A model generated the notes under the pieces. The model saw nothing but the letters and a program-made list of their open reading frames with translations. It did not search any database and had not been told where the DNA came from. Positions 1 to 8,325 of a stretch of DNA of 64,000 nucleotides are shown here, one piece after another. Source of the DNA: Pseudomonas viridiflava (GTDB lineage Bacteria; Pseudomonadota; Gammaproteobacteria; Pseudomonadales; Pseudomonadaceae); the NCBI RefSeq assembly GCF_900580865.1, contig NZ_UTBZ01000012.1:1-64000 (forward strand), in the 5' to 3' direction. Position 1 is the stretch's first letter; each line of letters begins with the position of its first letter. The position numbers were made by a program, and so were the translations under genes.

Positions 1-98
1 TGGAACCACCTGATCCCATCCCGAACTCAGCAGTGAAACGATGCATCGCCGATGGTAGTGTGGGGTTTCCCCATGTGAGAGTAGGTCATCGTCAAGAT
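1..98 (+). rRNA. rrf: 5S ribosomal RNA, 3' part
   Basis: The window begins inside a 5S rRNA gene. The conserved stretches CCCGAACTCAG and GATGGTAGTGTGGGG and the 3' strand ending GTCATCGTCAAG are typical of Pseudomonas 5S rRNA. About the first 20-25 nucleotides lie outside the window. It should be the last gene of an rrn operon transcribed rightward, and is followed at once by a strong terminator. Confidence 0.95.
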
Positions 99-107
99 TA
101 AATTCCG

Positions 108-141
108 AAACCCCAATTGCGAAAGCAGTTGGGGTTTTGTT
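108..141 (+). terminator. Rho-independent terminator of the rRNA operon
   Basis: AACCCCAATTGC and GCAGTTGGGGTT form a long stem around a GAAA tetraloop, followed by a T-rich run. It sits about ten bases after the 5S end and closes the rrn transcript. Confidence 0.93.
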
Positions 142-326
142 TTGCCCGCAGGAAAGTTCGTACAGCGCATTGAGCTGTCCCCAACCGCCGCAAGAGGTGC
201 CATTGGGGAAATTCCTTCTGAGTGACCGGGCAGTTTTTGGTATGGTGCAGCACGTTTTTTAACGGACTGATGTCATGCCCACGGATCGGCACTCATTTAT
301 GTTTATGTCAAAGAGTTGCTGTAGAA

Positions 327-2219
327 ATGCCTGAACCCATCCCGATCAAGGATCATGAGAAAGAGACGCGTCTGGTCAACAAACGGTTGATCGCCTGCGC
401 CATGTTCGTCTTCGCCGTCAGCTGCGCCCTGGTCGTGCGCCTCTACATCCTGCAAGTGGTGGAATTCGACTACCACTCGACCATCTCCGAAAACAATCGC
501 GTGCACGTCTTGCCGATCCCGCCGACACGCGGCTTGATCTACGACCGCAATGGTGTGCTGCTCGCGGATAACCGTCCCAGTTTCAATCTGACCATCACCC
601 GCGAACGCGCCACCGATGTCAATCAAGAACTGGATGAAGTCATCAATCTCCTGCACCTGCCTGCAGAAGACCGCACCGTCTTCGACAAAGCGATGAAGCA
701 GTCCCGCCACCCGTTTACGCCGGTGACGCTGTTCTATGAGCTGACCGAAGAGCAAATTGCCGTATTGGCCGTCAACGAGTTCCGCCTCCCGGGCCTGGAT
801 GTCGAGCCGCAGTTCGTTCGCCATTACCCGCTCGGCGCGCACTTTGCCCACTCGATCGGTTACGTCGGCCGGATCAACGAAAAAGAATCCAAGACCCTCG
901 ACTCGGTCGAATATCGCGGTACCCAATCCATTGGCAAAACCGGTATCGAACGTTTCTATGAAGCGCAGCTACACGGCCACGTTGGTTACGAAGAGGTGGA
1001 AACCAACGCCCAGGGACGCGTACTCCGAGTGCTCAAACACACCGACCCGGTCCCCGGTCAGAACATCGTCCTGAGCCTCGACATCAAGCTGCAGGAAGCT
1101 GCGGAAGCCGCGCTTGGCGATCGTCGTGGTTCAGTGGTAGCGCTCGATCCGTCGACCGGTGAAGTGTTGGCCATGGTCAGCAATCCGAGCTTCGATCCAA
1201 ACCTGTTCGTTACCGGTATCAGCTCCAAGGAGTATTCGGCGCTGCGAGATTCGATTGACCGACCACTGTTCAACCGGGTGCTGCGCGGGCTCTACGCGCC
1301 AGGCTCGACGATCAAGCCAGAAGTGGCCATCGCCGGCCTCGATGCCGGTGTGGTGACGCCGCAAACCCGCGTGTTCGACCCCGGTTATTACCAGCTCCCG
1401 GACTTCGATCACAAGTACCGCAACTGGAACCACAGCGGCGACGGCTGGGTGGACATGGACGCGGCGATCATGCGTTCCAATGACACCTATTTCTACGACC
1501 TCGCACACAAGCTCGGTATCGATCGTTTGCACGATTACATGGCGATGTTCGGCCTCGGCGAGAAAGTCTCGCTGGACATGTTTGAAGAGTCGCCCGGCCT
1601 GATGCCATCGCAAGCCTGGAAGCGCGCAACCCGCCGGCAAGCCTGGTTCCCGGGCGAAACGGTCATCCTTGGCATCGGTCAGGGCTACATGCAGGTCACG
1701 CCGCTGCAACTGGCTCAGGCCACGGCATTGATCGCTAACAAAGGTGTGTGGAACCGGCCGCACCTGGCCAAAACCGTCGATGGCGTCGCGCCGGTCGATG
1801 AGCATCCGATGCCGAACATCCTGCTCAAGGATCCGCGAGACTGGGAGCAGGTCAATCACGGCATGCAGATGGTGATGCACGATGCCCGAGGCATCGCGCG
1901 TGCGGCCGCGGCCGGTGCGCAATACCGTATCGCTGGCAAGAGTGGTACGGCGCAAGTGGTGGCGATCAAGCAGGGCGAGCGCTATAACCGCGAGAAAACT
2001 CTCGAGCGCCACCGCGATAACGCCTTGTTCGTTGGCTTCGCGCCGGCCGAGCATCCGAAAATTGCGATTTCGGTGATGATCGAAAACGGTGAGGCTGGCG
2101 GTCGTGTTGCCGGCCCTGTGGTGCGGCAGATCATGGACGCCTGGTTACTGGATCAGGATGGCCACCTCAAACCGCAATACGCGGCGCCGACCAAGGCGCC
2201 TGGAGACCCGCACGTCTAA
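327..2219 (+). CDS. mrdA: Penicillin-binding protein 2 (peptidoglycan D,D-transpeptidase)
   Basis: Cross-links peptidoglycan during rod elongation, normally with RodA in the elongasome, anchored in the inner membrane. One membrane segment lies near residues 25-45 (LIACAMFVFAVSCALVV). A dimerisation region follows, then a transpeptidase domain with the serine motif STIK near residue 326, SND near 390 and KSGT near 536. The frame is open upstream, but the ATG at 327 gives 630 residues, the usual PBP2 length, and the protein begins MPEPIPIKDHEKETRLV as expected. No rodA, rlmH or rsfS neighbours are present, so this is a solo copy beside an rRNA operon. Some fluorescent pseudomonads carry a second mrdA with rodA elsewhere (known, not visible here). 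Family assignment is sure; which of the two copies is essential cannot be told. Confidence 0.95.
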   Translation: MPEPIPIKDHEKETRLVNKRLIACAMFVFAVSCALVVRLYILQVVEFDYHSTISENNRVHVLPIPPTRGLIYDRNGVLLADNRPSFNLTITRERATDVNQELDEVINLLHLPAEDRTVFDKAMKQSRHPFTPVTLFYELTEEQIAVLAVNEFRLPGLDVEPQFVRHYPLGAHFAHSIGYVGRINEKESKTLDSVEYRGTQSIGKTGIERFYEAQLHGHVGYEEVETNAQGRVLRVLKHTDPVPGQNIVLSLDIKLQEAAEAALGDRRGSVVALDPSTGEVLAMVSNPSFDPNLFVTGISSKEYSALRDSIDRPLFNRVLRGLYAPGSTIKPEVAIAGLDAGVVTPQTRVFDPGYYQLPDFDHKYRNWNHSGDGWVDMDAAIMRSNDTYFYDLAHKLGIDRLHDYMAMFGLGEKVSLDMFEESPGLMPSQAWKRATRRQAWFPGETVILGIGQGYMQVTPLQLAQATALIANKGVWNRPHLAKTVDGVAPVDEHPMPNILLKDPRDWEQVNHGMQMVMHDARGIARAAAAGAQYRIAGKSGTAQVVAIKQGERYNREKTLERHRDNALFVGFAPAEHPKIAISVMIENGEAGGRVAGPVVRQIMDAWLLDQDGHLKPQYAAPTKAPGDPHV

Positions 2220-2226
2220 CGTTTCG

Positions 2227-2259
2227 CAGCCTCGGCTCATGCTGGTTGAGCCGAGGCTG
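2227..2259 (+). terminator. Strong hairpin after mrdA, no U-tract
   Basis: CAGCCTCGGCTCA and TGAGCCGAGGCTG form a perfect 13-bp stem eight bases after the mrdA stop. There is no T-run in either direction, so it is an mRNA-end hairpin or a weak terminator rather than a classical one. Confidence 0.5.
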
Positions 2260-2277
2260 TGAGTTGCCCCGCAAAGC

Positions 2278-2949
2278 CTACTTGCAGCGGTAACCTTCGG
2301 GCATCGTGACGGTGTAGTTGCGCTGCACACGGTCCTCGAAGTTCAGATTCTGCAAGCCTTGCTCCACTAGAAAGGCTTCGACCTTGGCGGACTGGCAGTC
2401 CTCGTTATAGGACGAAGCGCGCAGCAGGTAGACCGGGCGCTTGCTGGCGTCATCCCGGGCAGTGGCAATGAAGGTGCTGAGGGTGGTGTAGCCGGTTCGT
2501 TCCGAGGTCCCTATCGGGCCGTAACTCGTGTTCGGTTTACTCGTACACGTCAGCCGATCGTCTTTTTTCTTGCTGGTCTTGCACACGGTAGAGGTGCTGG
2601 TCGGCACTTGCCCATACTCGGTGGCGGTATAACGGTAAGTCACCTGTCGGCTGCCGACATCGAGGCTGACGGTCATTTTTATTGGCGCGTGGTTCTTCGG
2701 CAGACTGGCGTCGGTATAAACCTCTTGGTAGCCCCTGTCTTTCAACGCATTAACCATGTCGCGAAGATAGTAACGGGCATTCAGTGCGTTTTCGTCACTG
2801 CCGCCTGCAGACGTCACCAGTACAGTCGCCTTTCGATCAAAATGATAGTCCGGATCAGGTGTGGCATTGAGCGCTACGTCCATTTGCGTGGCGCAGCCGC
2901 TGATCAACGCTGTCAGGAAAAACAGCGTGCAGAATAAAAACCGGGTCAT
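2278..2949 (-). CDS. Putative outer-membrane lipoprotein, unknown function
   Basis: 223 residues. The N-terminus is a lipoprotein signal peptide with the lipobox LISGC near residue 19, so the mature protein should be acylated at Cys19. The rest is predicted soluble, with VTSAGGSDENALNARYY resembling the start of small Pseudomonas lipoproteins related to DUF4136; this likeness is weak and I do not assign the family. Four further cysteines (CKTSK, TCTSK, EDCQS, YRCK) could form two disulphides in the periplasm. It runs leftward and shares the intergenic gap with mrdA, tail to tail. The next gene upstream, the small XRE regulator, ends about 85 bp away, so it may or may not be cotranscribed. Confidence 0.7.
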   Translation of the reverse strand: MTRFLFCTLFFLTALISGCATQMDVALNATPDPDYHFDRKATVLVTSAGGSDENALNARYYLRDMVNALKDRGYQEVYTDASLPKNHAPIKMTVSLDVGSRQVTYRYTATEYGQVPTSTSTVCKTSKKKDDRLTCTSKPNTSYGPIGTSERTGYTTLSTFIATARDDASKRPVYLLRASSYNEDCQSAKVEAFLVEQGLQNLNFEDRVQRNYTVTMPEGYRCK

Positions 2950-3034
2950 GACAAAGCCGCCTTACAAACTAAGGATTGAATAAGAGTTAAACGCTGTGGA
3001 CTGGCGACAATTAATGCGCGCGGATGCGCAAAGC

Positions 3035-3241
3035 TCAGTCCTTCTGGAATTCGAGCAAATCGCCTGGCTGGCAATCGAGTGCTGCGCAGAGCTTGTCCAG
3101 AGTGGCCATTTTCACGCCCTTGACCTTGCCATTTTTCAGTAATGACAGGTTAGCCTCGGTGATGCCCAGCAGGCTGGCCAACTCTTTCGAGCGAATTTTT
3201 TGCATGGCCATGACAACGTCAAGGCGGACGATAATGGTCAT
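3035..3241 (-). CDS. Small XRE-family regulator (YozG-like helix-turn-helix)
   Basis: 68 residues, almost entirely a Cro/C1 helix-turn-helix: RSKELASLLGITEANLSLL is helices 2-3, followed by MATLDKLCAALDCQPGDLLE. The opening MTIIVRLDVVMA and the ending CQPGDLLEF are hallmarks of the YozG-type regulators that travel with DUF2975 membrane proteins. It starts nine bases after the DUF2975 stop, so the two are one transcript. By analogy it probably represses its own operon; no operator could be identified. The upstream sequence has no good Shine-Dalgarno, which suggests translational coupling to the upstream gene. Confidence 0.88.
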   Translation of the reverse strand: MTIIVRLDVVMAMQKIRSKELASLLGITEANLSLLKNGKVKGVKMATLDKLCAALDCQPGDLLEFQKD

Positions 3242-3250
3242 TGTATTGTT

Positions 3251-3856
3251 CTATATGTATTGGCTTTGCTCATCGCTGAGTACTTTTGCATCGCGCATGA
3301 TAATTGAAAACAAACAGAGCAATACGCCTTTGACAATCTCGTAGGCAGAAGCGGAAGACAGGCCGATCGAGAATTGAAAAATACGATCCCCGGGTGGCAG
3401 ATCAATAGACAGGGCCAAACCTTGCAACGTCTCTACCAGCGGGTAGATGGCCGGGGAAATGATGCACAGAATCCCCACTCGCCATAGCACCTTGATATTG
3501 CGCTCGGTCCAGGTTTCGCCGCGGGACAGGCGCAGGAAAAATAACCCTGTCAGCCAGAGCACGTAGCTCGAAAGCAGAACGGGCAGGAAATCCAGAACGA
3601 CGAGCAGTGCAGTCACCAGTGGCGATAGCCATGTGTCGGGGGCAAGCAGCGCGCCTTCGACAAACGGGTCGAGTAATTGCGGCGAGTTTTCGGCGAAGGC
3701 GTAGAGCAGCGCCGCGAGCATTTCATCCGTTTTGAAGAACCAGATCGAAGCGTTGCCACCGACCTCGGTCATCCCCAAAACCCAGACAAGAATCGCTGCC
3801 AGTAGTCCGACCCAATGCATGCGCTGCAGTGCCAATCCGTTGTTACGAGTACTCAT
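3251..3856 (-). CDS. DUF2975 family membrane protein
   Basis: 201 residues with about four hydrophobic segments: WVGLLAAILVWVLGM near the N-terminus, a long one around LVTALLVVLDFLPVLLSSYVL, one around VGILCIISPAIYPL, and a last one around EIVKGVLLCLFSI. The C-terminal phrase IVKGVLLCLFSIIMRDAKVL is characteristic of DUF2975. The ATG at 3856 was preferred over an in-frame ATG seven codons upstream because AAGGA lies seven bases before it. Function of the family is unknown; its constant pairing with a YozG-like XRE protein suggests a membrane component of a small regulatory unit. It is AT-richer than its neighbours, consistent with a mobile accessory gene. Confidence 0.85.
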   Translation of the reverse strand: MSTRNNGLALQRMHWVGLLAAILVWVLGMTEVGGNASIWFFKTDEMLAALLYAFAENSPQLLDPFVEGALLAPDTWLSPLVTALLVVLDFLPVLLSSYVLWLTGLFFLRLSRGETWTERNIKVLWRVGILCIISPAIYPLVETLQGLALSIDLPPGDRIFQFSIGLSSASAYEIVKGVLLCLFSIIMRDAKVLSDEQSQYI

Positions 3857-4162
3857 GAAAAATCCTTGCGGTGTCATTGGGAATGACTAATTCTCGATGT
3901 TAAATTATCTAATGGCAATAATAAATTGTTCTTGTTTTGTGAAGGACAGCACCCACATCGGAGGCGTGGTCTACAGAATGGAGGTCAGTTCAATCGTTTT
4001 GCGGGGATTTCAATGTCAATAGGCTCTCGAAATTCCAAACAAGTCGAGAGCAGGGGAGGGACGCGAACCACTCGGTGGCCGCTGATATCGATGACGGGAT
4101 CTAGGATTGATTAGAGCGGGACACACGCCACAGGCATGCTTCAACTCCCGCTCTTACCGGGG
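3857..4162. other. Intergenic region without a recognised gene
   Basis: About 300 bases between the DUF2975 start and the nitroreductase stop. The part next to DUF2975 is AT-rich and should hold its leftward promoter, but no clear boxes stand out. There is an inverted repeat GCTCTCGA...TCGAGAGC near 4022-4049 and a second, AGAGCGGG...CCCGCTCT, near 4111-4157, which could end the leftward nitroreductase transcript. Short frames here are not convincing. Confidence 0.6.
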
Positions 4163-4801
4163 TTACTTGATCTCGGTAATGAAGTTTTCCCGCGCACGGC
4201 GAACCTTTTTCAGGTTGACCAACCAGTCTCCCTCTGTGGCTCGATGCCCCAGCGGCAGAATCACCACACTGCGCAGGTTGCGGGCCGCGAGTCCGAGGAT
4301 TTCATCGATGGCTGCCGGGTCGAAACCTTCCATCGGTGTGGCATCGACTTCTTCAAACGCGGCGGCGATCAAAGCCGAGCCCAAACCGATGTAAGCCTGC
4401 CGCGCAGCCGCCTGATAATTAGCCTCCTTGCCACGTCCAGCGACAATGCCCAAGAGCATCTGACGGTAATTTTCCCATCCTTCGTTAACAGTCCCGCGAA
4501 CTTCGTTGGTCAAGTCGAACATCATGTTGACCCGCTCAGCAGTGATGTCATCCCACGCGGCAAACACCAGCAAATGAGAGCAGTCGGTAACCTGCTGCTG
4601 ATTCCAGCTGACGGCTTTGATCTTTTCGCGAATCTCTGCATTGGTCACTACGAGCAATTCAAAAGGCTGCAGTCCACTTGATGTCGGCGTTAACCGCACT
4701 GCTTCCAGAATGCGTTCGATTTTTTCTTCGGGCACTGTCCGGGAAGGATCGAACTTTTTCGTTGCGTAGCGCCATTTCAGCAGGTCTGTCAGTGTGCTCA
4801 T
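4163..4801 (-). CDS. NAD(P)H-dependent oxidoreductase, nitroreductase family (NfsB-like)
   Basis: FMN-dependent reductase of nitro or quinone compounds, cytosolic, usually a dimer. The N-terminal RYATKKFDPSRTVPEE, then RLTPTSSGLQPFELLVV (FMN phosphate contacts), and the C-terminal ILPLGHRATEGDWLVNLKKVRR are the NfsB-type signatures. Length of about 212 residues is normal. The open frame runs 35 codons further upstream but covers the divergent promoter region. The tandem ATGATG at 4804/4801, with GGA just ahead, is the likely start; 4801 is given. It is divergent from a MerR-family gene whose product very likely controls it. Substrate cannot be told from sequence. Confidence 0.9.
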   Translation of the reverse strand: MSTLTDLLKWRYATKKFDPSRTVPEEKIERILEAVRLTPTSSGLQPFELLVVTNAEIREKIKAVSWNQQQVTDCSHLLVFAAWDDITAERVNMMFDLTNEVRGTVNEGWENYRQMLLGIVAGRGKEANYQAAARQAYIGLGSALIAAAFEEVDATPMEGFDPAAIDEILGLAARNLRSVVILPLGHRATEGDWLVNLKKVRRARENFITEIK

Positions 4802-4875
4802 CATCAAATTCCATAAAGGTGAAAGATGTTCAGGTGGGTCAATAACGACTGGCTGTCGTGCTGAACCTGAGCTTA

Positions 4876-4906
4876 TGCTAACGATTAAAGCCAACTTGAA
4901 GGTCAA
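4876..4906 (-). promoter_or_regulatory. MerR-type promoter with 19-bp spacer for the nitroreductase gene
   Basis: On the minus strand TTGACC (4906-4901) is followed by 19 bases and then TTAGCA (4881-4876). A 19-bp spacer instead of 17 is the hallmark of promoters that MerR-family activators bend into register. The spacer contains the imperfect dyad CTTCAAGTTGGCTTTAA. It lies in the gap between the two divergent genes. Confidence 0.65.
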
Positions 4907-4915
4907 GCAGTTTTT

Positions 4916-5356
4916 ATGAAGATTGGAGAAGTTTCCAAGCGCACAGGTGTGGCCGCTTCGGCGATACGCTACTACGAGGAACAGGGTTTACTGGAGCCTT
5001 CTACCCGTGACGTCAATGGATATCGACACTATGGCGAGGCGGCTGTCGCGCGATTGATTTTGGTGCGCGATGCCCAGCGGCTGGGATTCTCTCTCGAGAC
5101 CATTCGTGGCCTGTTTTTGGAGGATGGAAGTTGTTCCAAATCGCTGACCATCGAGCAAATCGATATCCGTATGAATGAGATACGCCAGATCGAAGCCAAC
5201 CTCACGATGCAACGGGAGGGGTTGTTGCGGCTACGGCATGTGCTTGAGGAAAGTTTGCGCAGTGGTGCTCCTGTCGTGTGCGCAAGTGTGCAACGGACCG
5301 AGTCGTATCGGCCCGAGCAGAACATGATCACGCGCAACGCGTTGAACGGGCGTTGA
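4916..5356 (+). CDS. MerR-family transcriptional regulator
   Basis: 146 residues. The winged helix-turn-helix is at the N-terminus (MKIGEVSKRTGVAASAIRYY, then NGYRHYGEAAVARL), followed by the dimerisation coiled coil (about residues 80-120, RMNEIRQIEANLTMQREGLL) and a short effector tail. Two cysteines (GSCSK near 71, VVCAS near 121) might sense metal or redox state, but the pattern is not that of SoxR, MerR or CueR. The ORF begins close to the -35 element of the divergent nitroreductase promoter, so the protein should regulate both genes. No clear Shine-Dalgarno precedes the ATG. Confidence 0.9.
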   Translation: MKIGEVSKRTGVAASAIRYYEEQGLLEPSTRDVNGYRHYGEAAVARLILVRDAQRLGFSLETIRGLFLEDGSCSKSLTIEQIDIRMNEIRQIEANLTMQREGLLRLRHVLEESLRSGAPVVCASVQRTESYRPEQNMITRNALNGR

Positions 5357-5380
5357 CCCACATTTGAAAGGCGTTCCAAT

Positions 5381-5406
5381 GTGGCAGCGAGCCTGCTCGC
5401 GAAAGA
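5381..5406 (+). repeat. REP element (GAGCGAGC family, single copy)
   Basis: GTGGCAGCGAGCCTGCTCGC is the Pseudomonas REP core with an imperfect palindrome (GCGAGC / GCTCGC). It lies between the MerR gene and the convergent LprI-like gene, where mRNA 3' ends meet. Confidence 0.85.
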
Positions 5407-5428
5407 TCCCTCAAAACCGCCGCAAAAA

Positions 5429-5833
5429 TCAGGCCCCAGGCACCGGGCAGCTCATGTCACCTTCTTCACACTTCAAATACTGTTTCAGCGCCTCGACCCG
5501 CACCTTGGTCACCCCGGTCAGACAACTGCTGTAAACCCAAGGATATACGCTCCCGCCGGTTACCCCGGACGATGAGAACTTGCACTCGGCGTCCCGAAAC
5601 CCCAGCCACGCCCGTTGCGCACTGACCAACAGCGTCTTGCTATCTGGGTTGTCTTTCAAACGCCCGGTGATCTGCTGATACACCGTGTTCAACTCCTTGT
5701 CCGCCGCTTTGAAGTCCTGCCCGGCGCACTGGTTCATCGTCGCCTGGTCGCTGGCGTTGGCGCAGTCGACGGCGGCATGGGCGAGGGGAGTGAACAGGAA
5801 GGGCGTCAGAGCCAGAAGCAGGCGTGGGGACAT
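5429..5833 (-). CDS. LprI-like (DUF1311) secreted protein
   Basis: 134 residues. The signal peptide MSPRLLLALTPFLFTPLAHA is cleaved after residue 20, giving a small periplasmic protein. The mature part begins VDCANASDQATMNQCAGQDF and contains KELNTVYQQITGRL and AQRAWLGFRDAEC, the DUF1311 pattern shared with the mycobacterial lysozyme inhibitor LprI. Six cysteines suggest disulphides. In Pseudomonas such proteins are common and mostly uncharacterised, so lysozyme inhibition is inference. It is convergent with the MerR gene and separated from it by a REP. Confidence 0.85.
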   Translation of the reverse strand: MSPRLLLALTPFLFTPLAHAAVDCANASDQATMNQCAGQDFKAADKELNTVYQQITGRLKDNPDSKTLLVSAQRAWLGFRDAECKFSSSGVTGGSVYPWVYSSCLTGVTKVRVEALKQYLKCEEGDMSCPVPGA

Positions 5834-5889
5834 GGTCAGTCTCGCTGTATCGAAGAAAAGTGCCGAGCAGTGTAGCGGCTGCTTCGCGC

Positions 5890-6810
5890 TTATTCAGGCA
5901 GGCGCATTCGGGAGGCGTCGAGCAAGCGATCGGCGATGGCTGCAATCTCTTCACCATCGTGCAGTCTTTCCAGCCAATGTCCAGGTACTCCCCGCACGCC
6001 GTAATAGGCGCCGGCCAACTGACCGGTAATCGCGGCGGTGGTATCGGCGTCATCACCCAGGTTGGCCGCTCGCAAAATGGCCGCTTCGAAGCTGTCCGTC
6101 TGGTGAAAGCACCACAACGCCGCTTCCAGTGACTGCACGCTGTAGCCATTGCCTTTGATGTTCGTCTCGGACAGACCGAGGTAATCGCCACGCGCAATGG
6201 CCGCGACCTTGGGTTGCGAGAAGCACGCGAAAGGCAGCTGACGCAGTTCTGCTTTGCTCGCGCCTTCAAGCGCTCTGGCAATCAACCCGGCCAATAATTG
6301 GCAACATTCAATGGCTTCTGGTGCTGCGTGGGTGGTTCGCGAACTGTCGGCGGCAAAGCTCTGGATTTGCCGGGCGTCGGGAAAGTAGAACAGCACCACC
6401 GGCGCCAGGCGCATCAGTGAGCCGTTGCCGGCGCTATAAGGGTCAGTAGAGCCGGAGAAGGGATCAGCGGTTTGCTGATATTGCGCCAGCGCCTGACTGA
6501 CGGTCATGCCGATATCGAAACATTCACCGGTCGAGCTGAGATAGCCCCATTGCCACCAGTTGAGGTAGCGGCCCATCTGATCGGCAGCATTGAATCCATT
6601 CTTGTTCAGCAGGCTTTCGGCCAGACACAAGGCCATCGAGGTGTCATCGGTCCACTGCCCAGGCTTGAGGTGGAACGGGCCACCGCCGACCATATCGGTC
6701 AACGGTTGGAATGATCCCCGTGGTTTGAACTCAACCGTAGTACCGACAGCGTCGCCGCATGCCAGACCGAGCAGGGCGCCGCGGTAACGTTCGACGAGGG
6801 GTGGCGGCAT
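5890..6810 (-). CDS. ADP-ribosylglycohydrolase family protein (DraG-like)
   Basis: 306 residues. Removes ADP-ribose from proteins or small molecules using two Mg2+ ions. Signatures: GALLGLACGDAVGTTVEF at the N-terminus, GQWTDDTSMALCLAESL (metal-binding TDDTS), and NLGDDADTTAAITGQLAGA at the C-terminus (metal-binding GDDADT). All key acidic residues are present, so it should be active. The frame stays open upstream, but the ATG at 6810 follows AAGGA at good spacing and is where homology begins. No DraT, nif genes or ADP-ribosyltransferase lie nearby, so it is not a nitrogenase regulator here; the target is unknown. Confidence 0.9.
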   Translation of the reverse strand: MPPPLVERYRGALLGLACGDAVGTTVEFKPRGSFQPLTDMVGGGPFHLKPGQWTDDTSMALCLAESLLNKNGFNAADQMGRYLNWWQWGYLSSTGECFDIGMTVSQALAQYQQTADPFSGSTDPYSAGNGSLMRLAPVVLFYFPDARQIQSFAADSSRTTHAAPEAIECCQLLAGLIARALEGASKAELRQLPFACFSQPKVAAIARGDYLGLSETNIKGNGYSVQSLEAALWCFHQTDSFEAAILRAANLGDDADTTAAITGQLAGAYYGVRGVPGHWLERLHDGEEIAAIADRLLDASRMRLPE

Positions 6811-7006
6811 GATTCGTCCTTGTTGATTCAAATTCGCTGGAAAAGGTAACAGTTTCATTGGGCTTAGGGTGCCGGGATCCATCACAGCACCGGTCAAAAA
6901 GTGCAGCTTGATGTGTCCTTGCGGATGAATGACTACACCGCTCTGATACAACTTCACATTGGACATGTGGTCATACAAGCCTAGTGTTCAGAACAGGAGG
7001 TGACGT

Positions 7007-7495
7007 ATGAAACCAGTACCCAATAGTTTCGAACGCAAAATCACGCTCAAGGCGACGCGTTCGCATGTCTGGCGTGCATTGGTCGATGCCGAGGCGTTTG
7101 GCCAGTGGTTTGGGGTGGCGCTGGAGGGCAGGCGGTTTATTGCCGGTGAATGGACGCAAGGGCAGGTCACCTATCCGGGTTATGAACATGTGTTGTGGAA
7201 TGTGCTGATCGAGCGGGTCGAGCCGCAGCAGTTGTTTTCGTTTCGCTGGCATCCGTATGCAGTCAATCCGAAGATCGACTATTCCCAGGAGCCGACCACG
7301 CTGGTCAAGTTCGAGCTGCAGGATTACGAGGACGGCACGCTGCTCAAGGTTTCCGAGTCAGGTTTCGCGCACATTCCCGATGTCCGCCAGAAAGAGGCCT
7401 ATTTCATGGACAGCCGGGGCTGGGAGGAGCAGTTGAGCCGGCTCGAACAGTTTCTTGCCGAAAGCGCCAAGGCCCGCGAGCGTCACGGTGGCTGA
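7007..7495 (+). CDS. SRPBCC / AHSA1-domain protein
   Basis: 162 residues. A START-like helix-grip domain (activator of Hsp90 ATPase homologue family): SFERKITLKATRSHVWRALVD at the start, AEAFGQWFGV, and a C-terminal helix GWEEQLSRLEQFLAE. Members bind hydrophobic small molecules; the ligand cannot be deduced. AGGAGGTG lies seven bases ahead of the ATG, a very strong ribosome site. The stop codon overlaps the next gene by eight bases, so the pair is translationally coupled. Similar SRPBCC genes often sit behind an ArsR regulator; none is seen here. Confidence 0.88.
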   Translation: MKPVPNSFERKITLKATRSHVWRALVDAEAFGQWFGVALEGRRFIAGEWTQGQVTYPGYEHVLWNVLIERVEPQQLFSFRWHPYAVNPKIDYSQEPTTLVKFELQDYEDGTLLKVSESGFAHIPDVRQKEAYFMDSRGWEEQLSRLEQFLAESAKARERHGG

Positions 7496-8297
7496 TATTT
7501 TCGAACCTTGGCTGAAGCGCTGGGCACTGATGCCGGACGGTGCACCGATCAGCACACCCGGCAGCCGTCTTCTGCCGGTACGCCTGAAGGACACGCCGGC
7601 CATGCTCAAAGTGGCGCTGAATATCGACGAGAAGTACGGCAATCGGCTGATGACCTGGTGGGACGGTAACGGCGCTGCGCGAGTGTTGGCCCATCACGAG
7701 GATGGCCTGCTGATGGAGCGCGCCATGGGCCGACGCTCACTGATGCACATGGCTGTGAATGGCGAAGACGACGAGGCAAGCCGGATCCTGTGCTCGGCGC
7801 TGGCACGATTGCATGCACCGCGCGTGACGCCACCGCCGCCTCTGGTGGAATTGGGGCCATGGTTTGCCTCGCTGCGAGTCGCTGCTGCCCAACATGACGG
7901 TCTCTACAGCCTGAGCCTGCAAACCGCCGAAACCCTGCTCGCCGACCCACAGGATGTGGTGGTGCTGCATGGCGATATGCATCACGACAACGTTCTTGAT
8001 TTCCAATCCCGCGGCTGGCTGGCCATCGATCCGAAACGGGTCAGGGGCGAGCGCGGTTTTGATTATGCCAACCTGATTTGCAACCCGGACTTGCCGACAG
8101 CCACCGATCCTCAGCGTTTTCGCCGACAGCTGGATGTGATTGTCGAGGCTGCCGGGCTTGATCGCCGCAGGCTGCTGCAGTGGGTGCTGGCGTTCGCTGG
8201 TTTGTCGGCTGCGTGGTTTCTGGAGGATGACGCGCTGGAGCAAGTCTCAGGGCAGCTGAAAGTCGCACAGATCGCGGCGTCCATGCTTGATGCCTGA
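7488..8297 (+). CDS. Aminoglycoside phosphotransferase-like kinase (APH(6) family)
   Basis: 269 residues. Kinase fold with the catalytic loop VLHGDMHHDNVLDF near residue 160 (Asp of HGD) and the metal-binding AIDPKRVRGERGFDYANLI. This form of the loop is that of the streptomycin 6-kinase / hydroxyurea phosphotransferase group (APH_6_hur). The GTG at 7488 was chosen: it overlaps the SRPBCC stop by eight bases and gives the expected N-terminus (V/M)ADIFEPWLKRW. A longer TTG start is possible. In environmental pseudomonads such genes are chromosomal and do not necessarily confer resistance; the true substrate is unknown. Confidence 0.85.
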   Translation: MADIFEPWLKRWALMPDGAPISTPGSRLLPVRLKDTPAMLKVALNIDEKYGNRLMTWWDGNGAARVLAHHEDGLLMERAMGRRSLMHMAVNGEDDEASRILCSALARLHAPRVTPPPPLVELGPWFASLRVAAAQHDGLYSLSLQTAETLLADPQDVVVLHGDMHHDNVLDFQSRGWLAIDPKRVRGERGFDYANLICNPDLPTATDPQRFRRQLDVIVEAAGLDRRRLLQWVLAFAGLSAAWFLEDDALEQVSGQLKVAQIAASMLDA

Positions 8298-8325
8298 CAG
8301 GGCTAAGGGTTTTCGGAAGGGTTGC

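Noticed and set aside
4022..4157. Small RNA or attachment site in the gap before the nitroreductase gene
   Set aside because: Two inverted repeats exist, but neither has a T-run or a matching direct repeat, and no integrase is near.
7455..7487. Upstream TTG start for the phosphotransferase
   Set aside because: It would lengthen the overlap with the SRPBCC gene to 41 bases; the GTG at 7488 gives the expected N-terminus with a short overlap.
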